The notes under the pieces are model-generated. The model was not told where the DNA came from, ran no database searches, and worked only from the letters and a program-made list of their open reading frames with translations. From assembly GCA_020137815.1 (NCBI GenBank), contig CM035351.1, positions 7,685,315 through 7,749,314 of the forward strand: 64,000 nt of DNA, written 5' to 3'. This DNA comes from Hormiphora californensis (taxonomy: Eukaryota; Ctenophora; Tentaculata; Cydippida; Pleurobrachiidae). The position numbers and the translations under genes were made by a program. The first letter of the stretch is position 1. The number at the start of each line of letters is the position of its first letter. Positions 28,033 to 40,035 of this stretch are shown piece after piece.

Positions 28033-28252
28033 TACCGACGACAGACGATCTGGTGGTGACGAAGACGATCTGGTGGTGATTCCGAAAGGATGATCCGGCA
28101 CTATGCTGTCTCGCCTGTTCGGCGAGACTTGGCTGTGTGACTGTTTACAGTCCCAGATGAGCGGCCCAAACCAAACCAAACCAAACCACTGGTACGGGGT
28201 CGGGGGTACAGGGGTCGGTTTGGCATCTGCTTCAACCATTCTTAAAGAAGTA

Positions 28253-28335
28253 CAGTCGGACCCCGATTTAACGGCCCCCGATTTAACGGCAGGATAATCT
28301 TCCCGCGAGGGTGCCGTTAAATCGGGGTCCGACTG
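28253..28335. mobile_element. 83-bp pogo/Tigger-like MITE with TA duplication
   Basis: The ends CAGTCGGACCCCGATTTAAC and its complement are perfect inverted repeats, with TA at 28251-28252 and 28336-28337. CAGTCG-starting ends with TA duplication are typical of pogo/Tigger elements. Confidence 0.8.
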
Positions 28336-28990
28336 TACTTTGAACGTAGCTACGTGAGGTTTTTGGCTAAGTCCAAACATTGAGGTCTTGGGAAAGAGTT
28401 CCAAAAATCGGGATTGTTGATTTAGGTCTCTCAAGAAACGAAGGAGTTGTGGAAATTTTGAATTTCGAGGCCAACGACGATTGTGTGCTAGTTGGAGATG
28501 TTTTGGTAACAACGAATTACGATATTGTTTGGTGACCCACCGTTTTTTAACGCTCCCGTAACTCCACTGTTGGCCATTTCCCAGTCCTAGACCATTCTTG
28601 ATTCTCGTCTACGTTGGAGCATGGAGGGAACAAGATTCGCGCAAAATTCATTATTCCGAGGCTCGGCCCTCGGAATCCGAGGAGAGCAAACACAGTGAGT
28701 GCTCCATTGTTCGACATACGCTGTAGCCCCTCCCCGAACACTGTGTTCCAGCGCGAGCAAGCCCGGGTAAGGAATAGGGATCGATGGGGAAAAGCCCCCC
28801 GAAAATTGTGTTTTTGTCAAAAATGTCAAAATTCGAAAAAGTTCGATACAAATTTTTTCGGGCCTTTTTGTACCACGCGAACGCGCGCTTTCATAAAGCA
28901 TCGTTGTATGTCATTTTTAAGCTCGTTCCATTTAAATTGTTCGGTTGCGACGCCGCGTTTCAGGATTACACAACTCAAATTGTGTGCACA

Positions 28991-29136
28991 AGGGCTATCG
29001 ATTCTCTAACAGATACCGTTTAGTTTACTCAAATTGGCCATGTGGTTGCGTGGCTATAGCCGTTTGAAAAAAGTCGGTCTAAGTGTACTCTTTTGGTAGC
29101 GCGCACCTGTAAACAGGCTGCAAGGCACCCAGATTA
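28991..29136 (+). repeat. 146-bp direct repeat, copy 1
   Basis: Begins AGGGCTATCGATTCTCTA and ends AGGCACCCAGATTA. A copy of equal length is at 29646-29791. Copy 1 stops exactly where the 119-bp MITE begins. Confidence 0.8.
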
Positions 29137-29255
29137 AAGTCCGTTTCAAGCGACTTGACCCGTAATTCTTGGAATTTGGCGCATTGCCCGTGTATTTACA
29201 AAGGGGAAATCCTGAATTTCCAGGAATCTCAGGTCAAGTCGTTTGAAACGCACTT
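29137..29255. mobile_element. 119-bp MITE with TA target duplication, copy 2
   Basis: Opposite orientation to 12377-12495 and of identical length. Flanked by TA at 29135-29136 and 29256-29257. The second 146-bp repeat (ending at 29791) provides an empty site, CCCAGATTATAA. Confidence 0.85.
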
Positions 29256-29645
29256 TATAAAGTCCATTTTTTTTCAACTGTTCACCCAAAATTGAAATTT
29301 CAGTGAAATTTAGAATTTTGTGGCGCGCGCTACACGTTAACATGTGATAGACGCGCAAAACAATTCCGTGCACGACTTTGGGGGGTGAACAGTTGAAAAA
29401 AAAAGGAGTATAATCGCGCCCGGAAAACGTTAAAATCTGGGGGCGCCGTTACGGAAAACGTTTGGAATGCGCTTCAGCCCCCTCATGCGCACACCCCCGC
29501 AACGATAAGGGGCCTGCAGCGTATGCCAAGGAAAACGTTAAAATCTGGGTGCCTTTCATTGCTAACAATTCGTAGTTTTAGCGTGTGCGACGGGTTAGGG
29601 CTATCCGTTAGGGTCTGGTTAGGGTTTGGTTTGGGGTTATCGGTT

Positions 29646-29791
29646 AGGGCTATCGATTCTCTATCAGGTACCGTTTAATTTACTCGAATTGGCCATGTGG
29701 TTGCGTGGCTATAGCTGTTTGAAAAAATTCGGTCTAAGTGTACTCTTTTGGTAGCGCGCACCTGTAAACAGGCTGCAAGGCACCCAGATTA
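29646..29791 (+). repeat. 146-bp direct repeat, copy 2
   Basis: A few substitutions from copy 1 (for example TAACAG versus TATCAG). It lacks the MITE at its end. Confidence 0.8.
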
Positions 29792-30540
29792 TAATCGCGC
29801 TCCGCCGTTACGATCTGGGTGTTTCGAGGTCTGTTTACAGGTGTGTGCTGCCAAAAAGTTGATTCACTAAAATGGCCCTAACCGCCAAACCACTCAACCG
29901 TTTTGGCTAATTCAAAGTTTATCTGGTAGGGAATGTCAAGGCCTAACCCCAACCCAAACCCCAACCCTAACCATAACCCTACTTTAGAGTTTAGCCCTAA
30001 CCCTGATAAACCGTGAATGCTGAGTGCAAACACCCAGATTTTAACGTTTCCTGATTTTTGCCCGAAATTCGACCCATCCCCCATAAGCGTGAAAACGAGC
30101 AGTTTTTGTCAATTTTAAATCGTTTGGGTATGATGAAACACGGGGGAGAAATTTGTATCGAATTTTTGGTTTACAGTGACCTTACAGGCGTTTTAACCGT
30201 TTTTAGATAAAATTACTACCGATGCCTGGCGCCTTAATTATTGAAATTAGCTTTTAATTGTCCTGATTCAACTAGGAGCAATTCATAAAAAAAGGGGACA
30301 CACAGGAGTTTCACCACAGCATGAGTGGTAAAACTCCTCTCATATGTGTCTCAGTAACTTATTTCTATGATTTGGCTGTTATGTGGGCGGCCCTCACTCT
30401 CCTCTTGTAAGACTCCACTGAATATCATGACTAGGGAGATGGGAGAGGTAGCCTTTCAAGGATATTATATGTTAAACCGATAACCTGTCTGTAGGACAGT
30501 GTTGAAAGATTTTATAGGGATTCCTCTAGCCATCTTGTAA

Positions 30541-30910
30541 CCAGGACGCATATCTCACATCGTATTGCAGTCAGGACTCATATCTCACATCGAATTGCAG
30601 TCAGGACTCATATCTCACATCGTATTGCAGTCAGGACTCATATCTCACATCGTATTGCAGCCATGACGCATATCTCACATCGTATTGCAGCCAGGACGCA
30701 TATCTCACATCGTATTGCAGCCAGGACTCATATCTCACATCGAATTGCAGCCAGGACGCATATCTCACATCGAATTGCAGCCAGGACTCATATCTCACAT
30801 CGTATTGCAGCCATGACTCATATCTCACATCGAATTGCAGCCATGACTCATATCTCACATCGAATTGCAGTCAGGACTCATATCTCACATCGAATTGCAG
30901 CCAGGACTCA
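30541..30910 (+). repeat. 30-bp minisatellite, 12 full units
   Basis: Twelve 30-bp units (CCAGGACTCATATCTCACAT then CGTATTGCAG) run from 30541 to 30900, followed by 10 bp of a thirteenth. Variation is concentrated at a few positions (C/T at 1, G/T at 5, C/T and G/T around 8, T/A at 23). Units abut directly with no spacers. The 30-bp length keeps frames open on both strands, but no gene context supports coding. Confidence 0.95.
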
Positions 30911-31335
30911 TTAGGTTCATTTTGGAGGTAATGAAAACACGAGGTTTTAAGGAAAAGATGACAAATATTTTATGACAAAAATGATATAACATGAGAGTTA
31001 AAGACCTTCTCAATAAAAAGTGTGGTTAATAATAAAACCAGATGCAATGGTTTATGCATAGGTGTCTCTAGCTATGAACGACGCAAATAATGCTCGCTTT
31101 ATTTTGTTATTACCATAATCACCTAAAGTCCTCTCTCTCTCTCTCTATCGTGTGAGTGTCTTTGAAAAGCACTCCTTTTTAAAAGTCCTGGCCAGCCTGC
31201 TTTCTCAAAAATATGTTACACTATGTTCATTAAATAACTTTTTAGCGTTTCATCTATCTCCTACCCCTGACGCTATAATAATGCTCTGTCTCAGAGTCCG
31301 TGTGTGTGTGCCGTGTGTGGTTTGTGAAAATCAGT

Positions 31336-34300
31336 TTATTTGTAGAAAGGGGGGTCGCCGACCAGTGGGCAACCTGCGTTATAGATGTCCTCTTGGAGTC
31401 CTCTCCTGCTACCGCATTGTATCTCGTCCAGGAAGTTCTTATTGATCTTAATCCCGATCCGCTCACAGTGCTGTGCGAATGTGTTAGCCAGGGCACACTC
31501 CGTCCTCCCCTCATATCGGGGGACATCAGCATAGCACAGATCCATGATACAGGACTCCCTGTAGAAGGTCACACCAAGGTTATCCATACATTTTGAAAAC
31601 ACTGAAGAGTTTAACATATCGTCACATGTTTCAGCGTGCCTCCTCTGCTCCTCCTGACTGCACTGTCTCGGTGATGGCTCTACTACTTGACATCCCGATC
31701 CAATGCCCCAACTCTCGGCATGCTTCCCTGCGTCTCCCCCCGTGTTGCCATAGCGACCCCGGTTGAAATCATCACTAGCGTCTCCTGAAATATCGATGAG
31801 TTAAAGGGTGGAGTGTGTTAGAGCAGGGAGAGAAAAAATGCTGTCTGTAGACTCAGTTAATTAAGCGCACAAAATGGGCTTTGGGAGCCGCCAGACAGGA
31901 AAAATGGGGATAATACAATTAGAGTGTCATATATCCATAATATATATGTTCATGGTACTCTGAATATGCATGACGGAATAAATCCGAAATGAAAGGTACA
32001 TTATCAGTAGCCAAGTTTCACATACCATTATTGTTGCCACAGAGTCCACAGGTGGCGCCCTTGGTGGGTACAGTTATCTGAATACCCCAGAATCCATCGT
32101 AAACCATAGAGACTCCATTGGGGGCATCGACAGTTACTGATAACCCTGTGTACTCAACATCAACCCCAGAGATTGTTTGCTGGGAATTTAGTAGGGGATG
32201 AGTTCAGGAAACATAGAGGAGTTTAGGGGATATATTTTCTGGAATAATAAGCGAATTTGTGATAACTGATAATGGATGAAAATATTAAGTCTAAGGCGGG
32301 ACACATAAAAACTGAGCGATTAAAGGTCTTATAGGATATTAGGGCGTGATTTAGGGCTCATGATGTGAATTGGTGCAATTACAAGTCCCTGGCAGGGAGG
32401 GAGGCTTTTGCAGGGTTTTTGCAAAATATTAAGTCTATTTTCAGATCTAATTTAGGGTTCCAGTAATATATTATCCAGTGACATTACATATTATTCACTA
32501 CTTACCCGTTGTTTCTTGGTAAGCCGGTACTTCACTCCATCTACTGATACAATCCAGCCCCGATCCAGAGAAATGGACTGGGATCCCATGTGTAATGTCA
32601 CCTTCTCCAGACATGTCGTCCCTTCACCACAGGGCATGAACATACCGTAGATAAACCAACTGTAATTCACACAGTCCATCGCCAAAACATAGGTACATTG
32701 TCCCATGAAGTCGTAGCTCCTTCCATCAAATGTGATGATGTGGGGCTCTCCAAAGACCTGGGGAGAGAAAGGAGTGTTAAAACTGAAATTGTGGAGTAGA
32801 CTTTACTTCCATGACAGCAGAATAAGATCAGCTGACTATTTCCATAGCAACGAGTTACCTTGCAAGTTTTTATCTCCTCAAGGGGATCTTGGACTGCATT
32901 GGAGATTACTTTCAGCTGCAAACCCTCTGAAATAGTTCTCTGTCCGCAATGTTTGGCCTGGCATCGATAGGTGGCCGCATTTCCTAGTTTCACTGGACTA
33001 AGGACGTACTGGGCCCCAACGTGCACCACCCTGGTCTTAGCCATCTTTTTGTTTTATCAGCTTCACCTGGAGCAACATGTACTTCTAATGGTACTGGTCA
33101 CTGGACATATATCACCTCCCAGTTAACAGTAAGCTGTCTCCTGGGCATTCAATATTTTGAATATATGTTACCTGTGGGTCAGCTGATTTACAAGAGATGG
33201 TAGCGGTGCTGCCCTCGTAGACAGTGGTACCAGTTCCATCCATACTGGTGATAAAGATCTCAGGAGCACTTGGTTCAGTCGCCATACATGTCCCGGGGGC
33301 CGTTACAAAGAGAGAAACACCTGGGAGTGGGATGAGTAATGTGAGAAACAGACATGAGACATGAATATAATATGATGAGGGAGGGAGTGAGAAAATTATG
33401 CGGTCGAATGACTGCCATTAGGATATATTCTCGCATGAGAGACCCTAATTCTGTATTACATAGGCGAGATTATCACGTTTATCGAAAAACAATGTGAAAT
33501 TACCTTCCTCGCAGGCTCTGTGTTTCATCTGGCACTCATTTAGGTAGGTCATGCAGTTGGAGGCACACACTGGCTCAAACGTGTTTTCTTCGCAGACATC
33601 GCATTCGCAGGATGTCGTATAAGCCCGGTAATCAGCCTGGTAGTGAGGGTTTTACAATTCGTTGCTAGGGGTTTATAATTTGTTGCTAGGTAACTGCACA
33701 ACACAATGACATCACATGAATTACATCATTTCTTATCTTTACCTTGCAGTGTTTGTTAGCGGGACACTCCACCTTTAGACACAGATCATCAACTATATCA
33801 ATATAAGCTCGGCCACTCGTAGCACCGTTCTGATTTATCGCAATACACATATACCAACCTAGAGAGGAGAGAAAGCATTTCAGAACTGGTATCAGTGTCT
33901 AGACCAGGGAATATATTCCGTGCCTGGCAGAGAACTCTCTCTCTCTCTCTCTCAATATACCTTCGTCAATCTCTGTAACTGAACCGAACTGGTGCATTAC
34001 TCTCACATCATTTTCCTCCGTATCCTCTGATACTGTGACGTCAGTTAGGAAGTCTGAAATATCCGTGAACTGGTCCTCCTTGATTATGAGAACTGTCGGG
34101 GTAGGTGATCCCACTGCCTGACAGAGATAATGAGAGATTAGGATAGAAAAGTATCAAGGAAAGTAGGGCTGTATCCTAATCTAAGGACAGAAATAACTGT
34201 GTCCGATAACGATGGGTATAATTACATTGCATTCAAGGATCGCTGAAGCCCCTCTGGCTACCGTTACGTTCACTGGGGGATCGTAGATAACTGGTGTGGA

Positions 34301-34351
34301 TCCGGACCGCACAGCGGGGAAAAACAGTGTGGCAAGCAGTAATGGAATCAT
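31336..34351 (-). CDS. Secreted Ig-Kazal-Ig-VWD-C8 protein, one +1 frame change
   Basis: Minus-strand exons: 34351-34226, 34117-33961, 33858-33743, 33636-33504, 33320-33172, 33066-32859, 32757-32506, 32179-32026, 31784-31336. A signal peptide (MIPLLLATLFFPAVRS) starts the protein. An Ig domain ends GWYMCIAINQNG. A follistatin/Kazal-like module has C..VC.ENTFEPVCASNCMTYLNEC. A second Ig domain is ISCKSADPQ to NAATYRCQA. A VWD domain runs GEPHIITFDGRSYDF to CGLCGNNNG, and a C8 domain ends the protein at DPPFYK. Exon 6 is 208 nt between two phase-0 junctions, so one base is in excess, placed within 33037-33058. Skipping it gives 580 residues. Likely extracellular; no membrane segment is seen and orthology is unknown. 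Confidence 0.8.
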
Positions 34352-34848
34352 AACTAGACAAAGAGATAGGGGGCGTGTTAACTTTGGAATGTAACGGAAA
34401 AGGGAAAAAATACATAAAATTCAGTAAATGAGATGGAGCGAGGGAGATAATAATATATTAGGGGCAGAAATATTATATCAGGGCTCACCCCCCTCCCCCT
34501 CCCCCGCTACAAGCCTCTGCTTGATAGGAATGTATGTAAAACTCCGTGACGACCAACAACTACTAACGTTCCCCAGGGACGACTGACAGGAAGCCAAATT
34601 GAAGAAGACATCTTTAGGAGGCAAGCAAGAATTTAGCTCACAACTAAAAAAGGGGCCAGTTTTCCGGGTAACGGATATTCTGGACAGTTATTAACACACA
34701 GTCGATACTACACTAAATGCACATTAATAAACGTATCACATGCGTGATACAGTCGTTTCGAATGAAGCACGTATAATGTGATTTAAACATAGTACAAAGT
34801 GGGACAATATATAGAGGGAGGTCAGAGAAAGTGATGCATACGATAAGA

Positions 34849-34922
<74 letters not shown>

Positions 34923-35203
34923 GAGAGGATGGATAGAGAAGCGGATAGAACAGGGATAGGGATAGAACGCAGCATGACAAGATGAACGGAGGGCGGATGA
35001 ATAATGAAAGGTCTGCTGCAGCAACTTGCGAATAATGCTATATCACGCAGATCTTGTCTTCCTTTTTATGAATCTGCTGCTTTCTGTCGATGATCTATCC
35101 CCGGTTATAAAGCTTCTTCTTCTTCCTATACTATCATTTCCCTGATACTTCACTCCTCTGTCATAGTACATTATCTAACACTCCCCCACCCGTTAGCTAG
35201 ATC
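34352..35203. other. Divergent 5' region between the VWD gene and CFAP251
   Basis: No exon is recognised. It contains a GA array at 34859-34925 and short runs of pyrimidines. Both flanking genes start outward from it, so it must hold both promoters. Confidence 0.6.
34859..34925. repeat. GA microsatellite
   Basis: About 65 bp of GA with AAAG interruptions. Confidence 0.9.
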
Positions 35204-38200
35204 ATGGCTGAGGAAACCACTGAAGCCACTAATGATCAGTTCGCCCTGAACGTCTCCTGGTGTTTCGGATTCAACAAAGAAGTAGGAGCTGTCAACGTCT
35301 CTCCAAATGACACCAAGAAACTGCTTCCTTTACGCCGCTGGCCACACTGGAATTGTATACAACTTTGTGGACAATACCCAGACCCTTCTCCAGGGCCATA
35401 CCTCTAATATCACATGTATCGCAGCCAGTGCCAACAAGAGGTGGGCGGTGATGGGAGATGCTGGTCCTGACAACATGATATCTGTATGGGATGTGACCAC
35501 AGGAACACCCATCAGGAATATATTCGATGTTGGTGGTGTGTTGAGTTTGTCCATTAGTAACGATGCGAGGTACGTGGCAGCAATCAGTGTCTCAAACAAT
35601 GAGTTCATGATCTGGGACTGGACCTCAGAGAATGAGGACACTCTCTACCGACAAGAGATCGATGCTCATCCCCCAGACATTCCTGGCGTTCAATCCAGAG
35701 AACAGTCATGAGTTGGTGTCGAACAGTCTTCACGAGGTTATTTTCTATCACTTTGATACCGACAAACTGACAGTTCACATTCCCAACCTCCCTGAGAAGG
35801 ACTTCAACAGGACGATCGGGAACTTTAGCCAGTCCTGCTTCAAACCTGGGTGCACGGAGGCCATTGCTGGCAGTAAAGATGGAACTGTGACCGTGTTTGA
35901 TTGTGATGGGAACGAGTGAGAATGGTGCGTACAAGAGGGTCACTAAGATAGTGAAGCTCATGGATGACCCTATCACCGTGGTATCCACCTACGAGGCCAT
36001 GGTGGTGGTTGGAAGTAGGGATGGGAGTGTCAGGTTTTATGACTCTCAAATGAGAATCAAGAACTGGTACGGGACATTTGATGCCGGGTCGGTTGATTCA
36101 GTTTCCTTTGCTGCAAAGGGTGACGAGGGACAGGCTGGGGAGGCCAAGGCGATCCCAGCTCAGTCGACCCTGGAGGCAACCCCCTTCATCATCACTGACT
36201 TCACAGTTAGCACAGAGGAATCCATTGTGTGCAATGTCCCTGCACGAACTAACAAGGTAGAGAGGCTTCTAGAGGAGCACAACGACAGTATCAAGGCCAT
36301 CGATACCCATCCGCTAAACAACAATGTGGCCATGGGCAGCTACTGCGGACTCCTAAAGGTCTGGGACTACATTAACAAAACGGAGTCAAATAAGAGGAAC
36401 TTTGGAGTGAGCAATGAAATTACCGCTTTATGTTATGATGCTATTGGTGAAAATCTCGCAGTTGGATTTTATGATGGTACGATCCTGATCCTTGACTCCA
36501 TAACTCTGGAGACTGTGGCGGAATTCACCCACGCCAAGGCTCTCATCACACAACTGGCTTTCTCTCACGACTGTATCTTCCTCGCTGCCACGGATCTAGA
36601 CACCACAACGACACTCATCAAGAGAAGCACGGACTCTGAGAACCCCTGGATGTACATTGGGCGGAACAAGGCTCACTACAAAGCCATTGTGAACATCTTG
36701 TTTGGGGTGGCACTGGATAGTAATGTTCCCAGACTACTCTCCTTGGGAGTGGATAGGAACCTGGTGGAATACGATATATTGAACAGCACGGAGGACAATC
36801 TACTGATCATGAGTACAGATAAGATAGAGCAGAGTGCCATGCCAGTATCGTGTGCTTGGTATCCTCCCATCAACAAGGAACATTTCCTACTGATCGCCAA
36901 CTCTGAATACAAGTACAAGTTACTGAATGCCACTACTAAACGCTGCAGGAAGACCCTGATGGGACCTACACTGGGATCCCATGTTCAGAAGATTGTCAAC
37001 CTGAATCGAGGTGATAAACACTACATAGCATTCATAACGGAGGATAAGATTGGGATGACATTACTACCACTAGATGGTAACCCACACAACACTACAGCCC
37101 TCTTGGGACACTGTGATGGGGCAACCAATCTGGTGTCCTGCCCCCAGAGCCGGTTTCTCTTTACTGCAGGTGGAAAGGTAACTATAGGGGCATTGCAAAA
37201 CAAGCATAACAACGCTGGGAATTTAAGTAGCAATCAGGAATGTGGGAATGGGTTAAAGGAGTTGAGTTGTGGGATTTTAAGATTAAGAAAACAACGCAAA
37301 ATATAACGTGTGAAACTTGTCCACTGGGATAAAAAGAATAGACGAGAAACAAAAAATAAAAGTGAGAGGGAGGGAGGGAAACAAATCACGGGGGAGGGGG
37401 CTCTATGACATCATACCATTGCAACTCAGTAGCCATTACAGAGTGACACCCCTCCCCTGGCAGGTATGCAGGATGTGGGAGGTCAACCCGGACGTGCTAC
37501 ATGGAACTGCAGCTCTAGGTGGCAGCGGGCTGGATCCCTTCTATCAACTGCTAGAGGGTGGCAAGGGTGGACCCCTGGCAAGAGAGATGGAGGAATATTT
37601 CTACTACGCTCAAATGAGGTCCCAATCTGTCGCCACCACTGAACACAGGAAGGTATGTGAGAGAGGGGGGCACAATATAGTTCCATACAGAATATGCTAG
37701 AAAGTAGTAAGAAATCCAGACAAGATCTTCGTGAATATAATGAACTATATCCGAACTATATAGCGCGAGTCTGATAGCGACATTTAAATATCGGGAGAGA
37801 GAAATTAAATAGCGGGTTAAAGGGTAAGGTCTAGCAGAGAGCTGTGGTAAGTGGGCAGGATGGCAAATGGCCATATATTCCTGTCCGCAAAAAGAGAGGG
37901 TAAAAGAGACAAGTGTTAAATCTATTGATCTGTCACGACGCTAAACTGACAAAGTCACACCGCAACTTTACTGTATTCTACATGCTCTTTCTCTCTCACA
38001 CTTTCCGAATTCTATATAATTCTCTTCCTTCTATATCATATGATCCTTCTTCATACCTATCTCCATCGCACCCTTCTTCCTTCTATTTCTCTAGAGAGGT
38101 AGGGTCCCTCTCTTCCTCCCTCTCTCATGCCCCTCCCCCCGGCAGGTAGGGAAGTACGTAACACTAGACGAAGTGCCTAACATTATGCGAGCACTGGGCT

Positions 38201-39626
38201 TCTACCCCTCGGAGCTAGAAGTTCAGGATATGATAAACGAAGTGAAGTTCTCACAGTACGTGGAAACCGGAAAAACAGTAAGTACTGAAGCCCTAGATCT
38301 CGCGATCTAATTGTTGATAACTTATCAATATGTGAAGTTGTTGTTGTTGTCGGGAAACGCGGCTTCCGGCAGATTCACTACTTGTGATTTTGTTTGGTAT
38401 CATAACTTTATATCAACTGTATCACACTTCCGGAGAATTATATCATCTAATATCTCTTTCTTCCTTTATATCTCTATTCTCTGTCGGTTTCTCTCTTATT
38501 TCCGGGCTACTCTACTTCTCCCGCTCCCCTCGATCTGCCATATTTCCATACAACCGTCTCCCATGACTTCCTAATCCTATATCATGCTGTGTTAATATTA
38601 CTTCTTGATGACCTAAGAAACATTCTTGACCCATTTCTTCCATCATTCATATTTTTTAGTCATGATATCCCACCTGAACACCCCCTCTCCCTCACTTTTT
38701 CTTACCCTGACTTCGCATGCTTTGTGAAGTATGCAGTCATACCCCATCTTGGAATATGATGCTTTTAAACAATCTCACATGATGGCTCCCTAGATCTATC
38801 GCCCCTCCTTCGATCCCATGATCCTTCTCCCGTCAGTAATTGGAATCTCTATCTCCCTGTCTCTGAGTGTCTCTATCTCTATATATCTCTCTCTGTTCCG
38901 TCTGATTCTCACTCATATCGTCCCCCAGGTAACAGAAATAGACCTTGCAACACTGATTAAGCTATACTGTAATCACAGACCAGTCTTTGGATTGCCTCTC
39001 TATAAAGTATACGATGCCTTCCACACCCTGGCTGGGGCAGACGGAAATGCTCAAATCGATAGAGGTATGCAGTATTGATATTTATTCTGTCAACTCATTC
39101 CATTCCTCCTTCTAATTTCTCTGGCTCTCGTTCCCTTCATCGGCATCATCCCCAGGACTCTCCGTCTCCCTTACACTAATGGAATTAATCGTTAACAACT
39201 AGTTTTACTGTGCATGACCTCAGTAAATATATCACCCCCTCTCTCCCTACTGCAAGGCTCATCTTCTCATCTCTCTCATCCTATCATCCCCTCTCTCTCT
39301 ATGTCTCACCCCTCTCTCTCTCTCTATGTCTCACCCCTCTCTCTCTCTCTCTCTCCAGGTCTCCTACTCTCACCCTCTCCCTCTCTCCAGGTCTGCTACT
39401 CTCGCTTCTGCAGAACCGAGGTGAACACATCTCAGAACCGGAACTAGCAGAATACCTGGCCTCCCTACTAGATCTCTACGGGTCTGCTACAAATACAGAA
39501 GATAAGATGGCAGCAGTGGAGCCAGCGAAGGTGGGAGAGACATTGGAAGTGATTCTACCAGAGGTCCTGGATGCCGATCTCTTCACTGAGCATATACTTG
39601 GGTTTGTGCCAGCAACAGTAGAATGA
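35204..39626 (+). CDS. CFAP251: CFAP251 / WDR66, radial-spoke-associated WD40 protein, three +1 frame changes
   Basis: Exons: 35204-37177, 37464-37652, 38146-38277, 38929-39064, 39391-39626. WD40 repeats span exon 1, with blocks such as FVDNTQTLLQGHTSNITCIA, FNPENSHELVSNS and LFTAGGK. Exons 2-5 match the family C-terminus (DPFYQLLEGG, EEYFYYAQMRSQ, MRALGFYPSE, then an EF-hand-like helix region). In flagella this protein belongs to the calmodulin- and spoke-associated complex near radial spoke 3. Homology forces +1 changes at about 35318-35331, 35661-35685 and 35893-35922; the following 1.25 kb of exon 1 is intact. With three skips it encodes 887 residues. The acidic N-terminal extension of vertebrate WDR66 is absent. 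ATG was chosen because NVSWCFGFN, the family start motif, follows 16 codons later. Confidence 0.9.
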
Positions 39627-40035
39627 ATGCAACAACAACCTGAATAGTGAGGAGGCCGAGTTGTTTTTTAGAAGACAGAAAGGACATCAAGTTGATGCTG
39701 ATGTGTAAATAATGTACAGATCATCAATAATGTGTACATAAAGAGATTTTTGTGTTTCTACATGTAACAAAGTGTTCAGAACTCGAGAAGACATAAATTC
39801 AAAATGTAATGATTTTATTCCTTCTGCGCCCTTCTCTCTTATAACACCCACGTTGTATTAGATCATTAGCGTGACATGTGCCACCGCCACCCCCTTAGTC
39901 TCCCCCAATATCTAACGCTAGTCCCTTCTGTGACTCGTTATCTCCCCTTCCCACCCAGATTTTAAAACTACCCCATTGCCTGTATTCTACTCTCCCCCAT
40001 AAACCTAACCCTAATGTCCTCTCTATTTTAGCGTC

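Larger units (their letters stand above)
26897..31335. other. Intergenic repeat region
   Basis: No gene is supported. It contains a hairpin element at 27829-28032, a pogo-like MITE, two 146-bp direct repeats, a 119-bp MITE and a 30-bp minisatellite. An ORF at 27061-27351 follows an acceptor-like TTACCCAG but has no recognisable similarity. Confidence 0.6.

Noticed and set aside
30541-30910. CRISPR-like regular 30-bp repeats
   Set aside because: Units abut directly without spacers, and the context is eukaryotic. It is a minisatellite.
35204-39626. CFAP251 as a pseudogene
   Set aside because: Splice sites, the last 1.25 kb of exon 1 and all later exons are intact; only single-base +1 changes occur.
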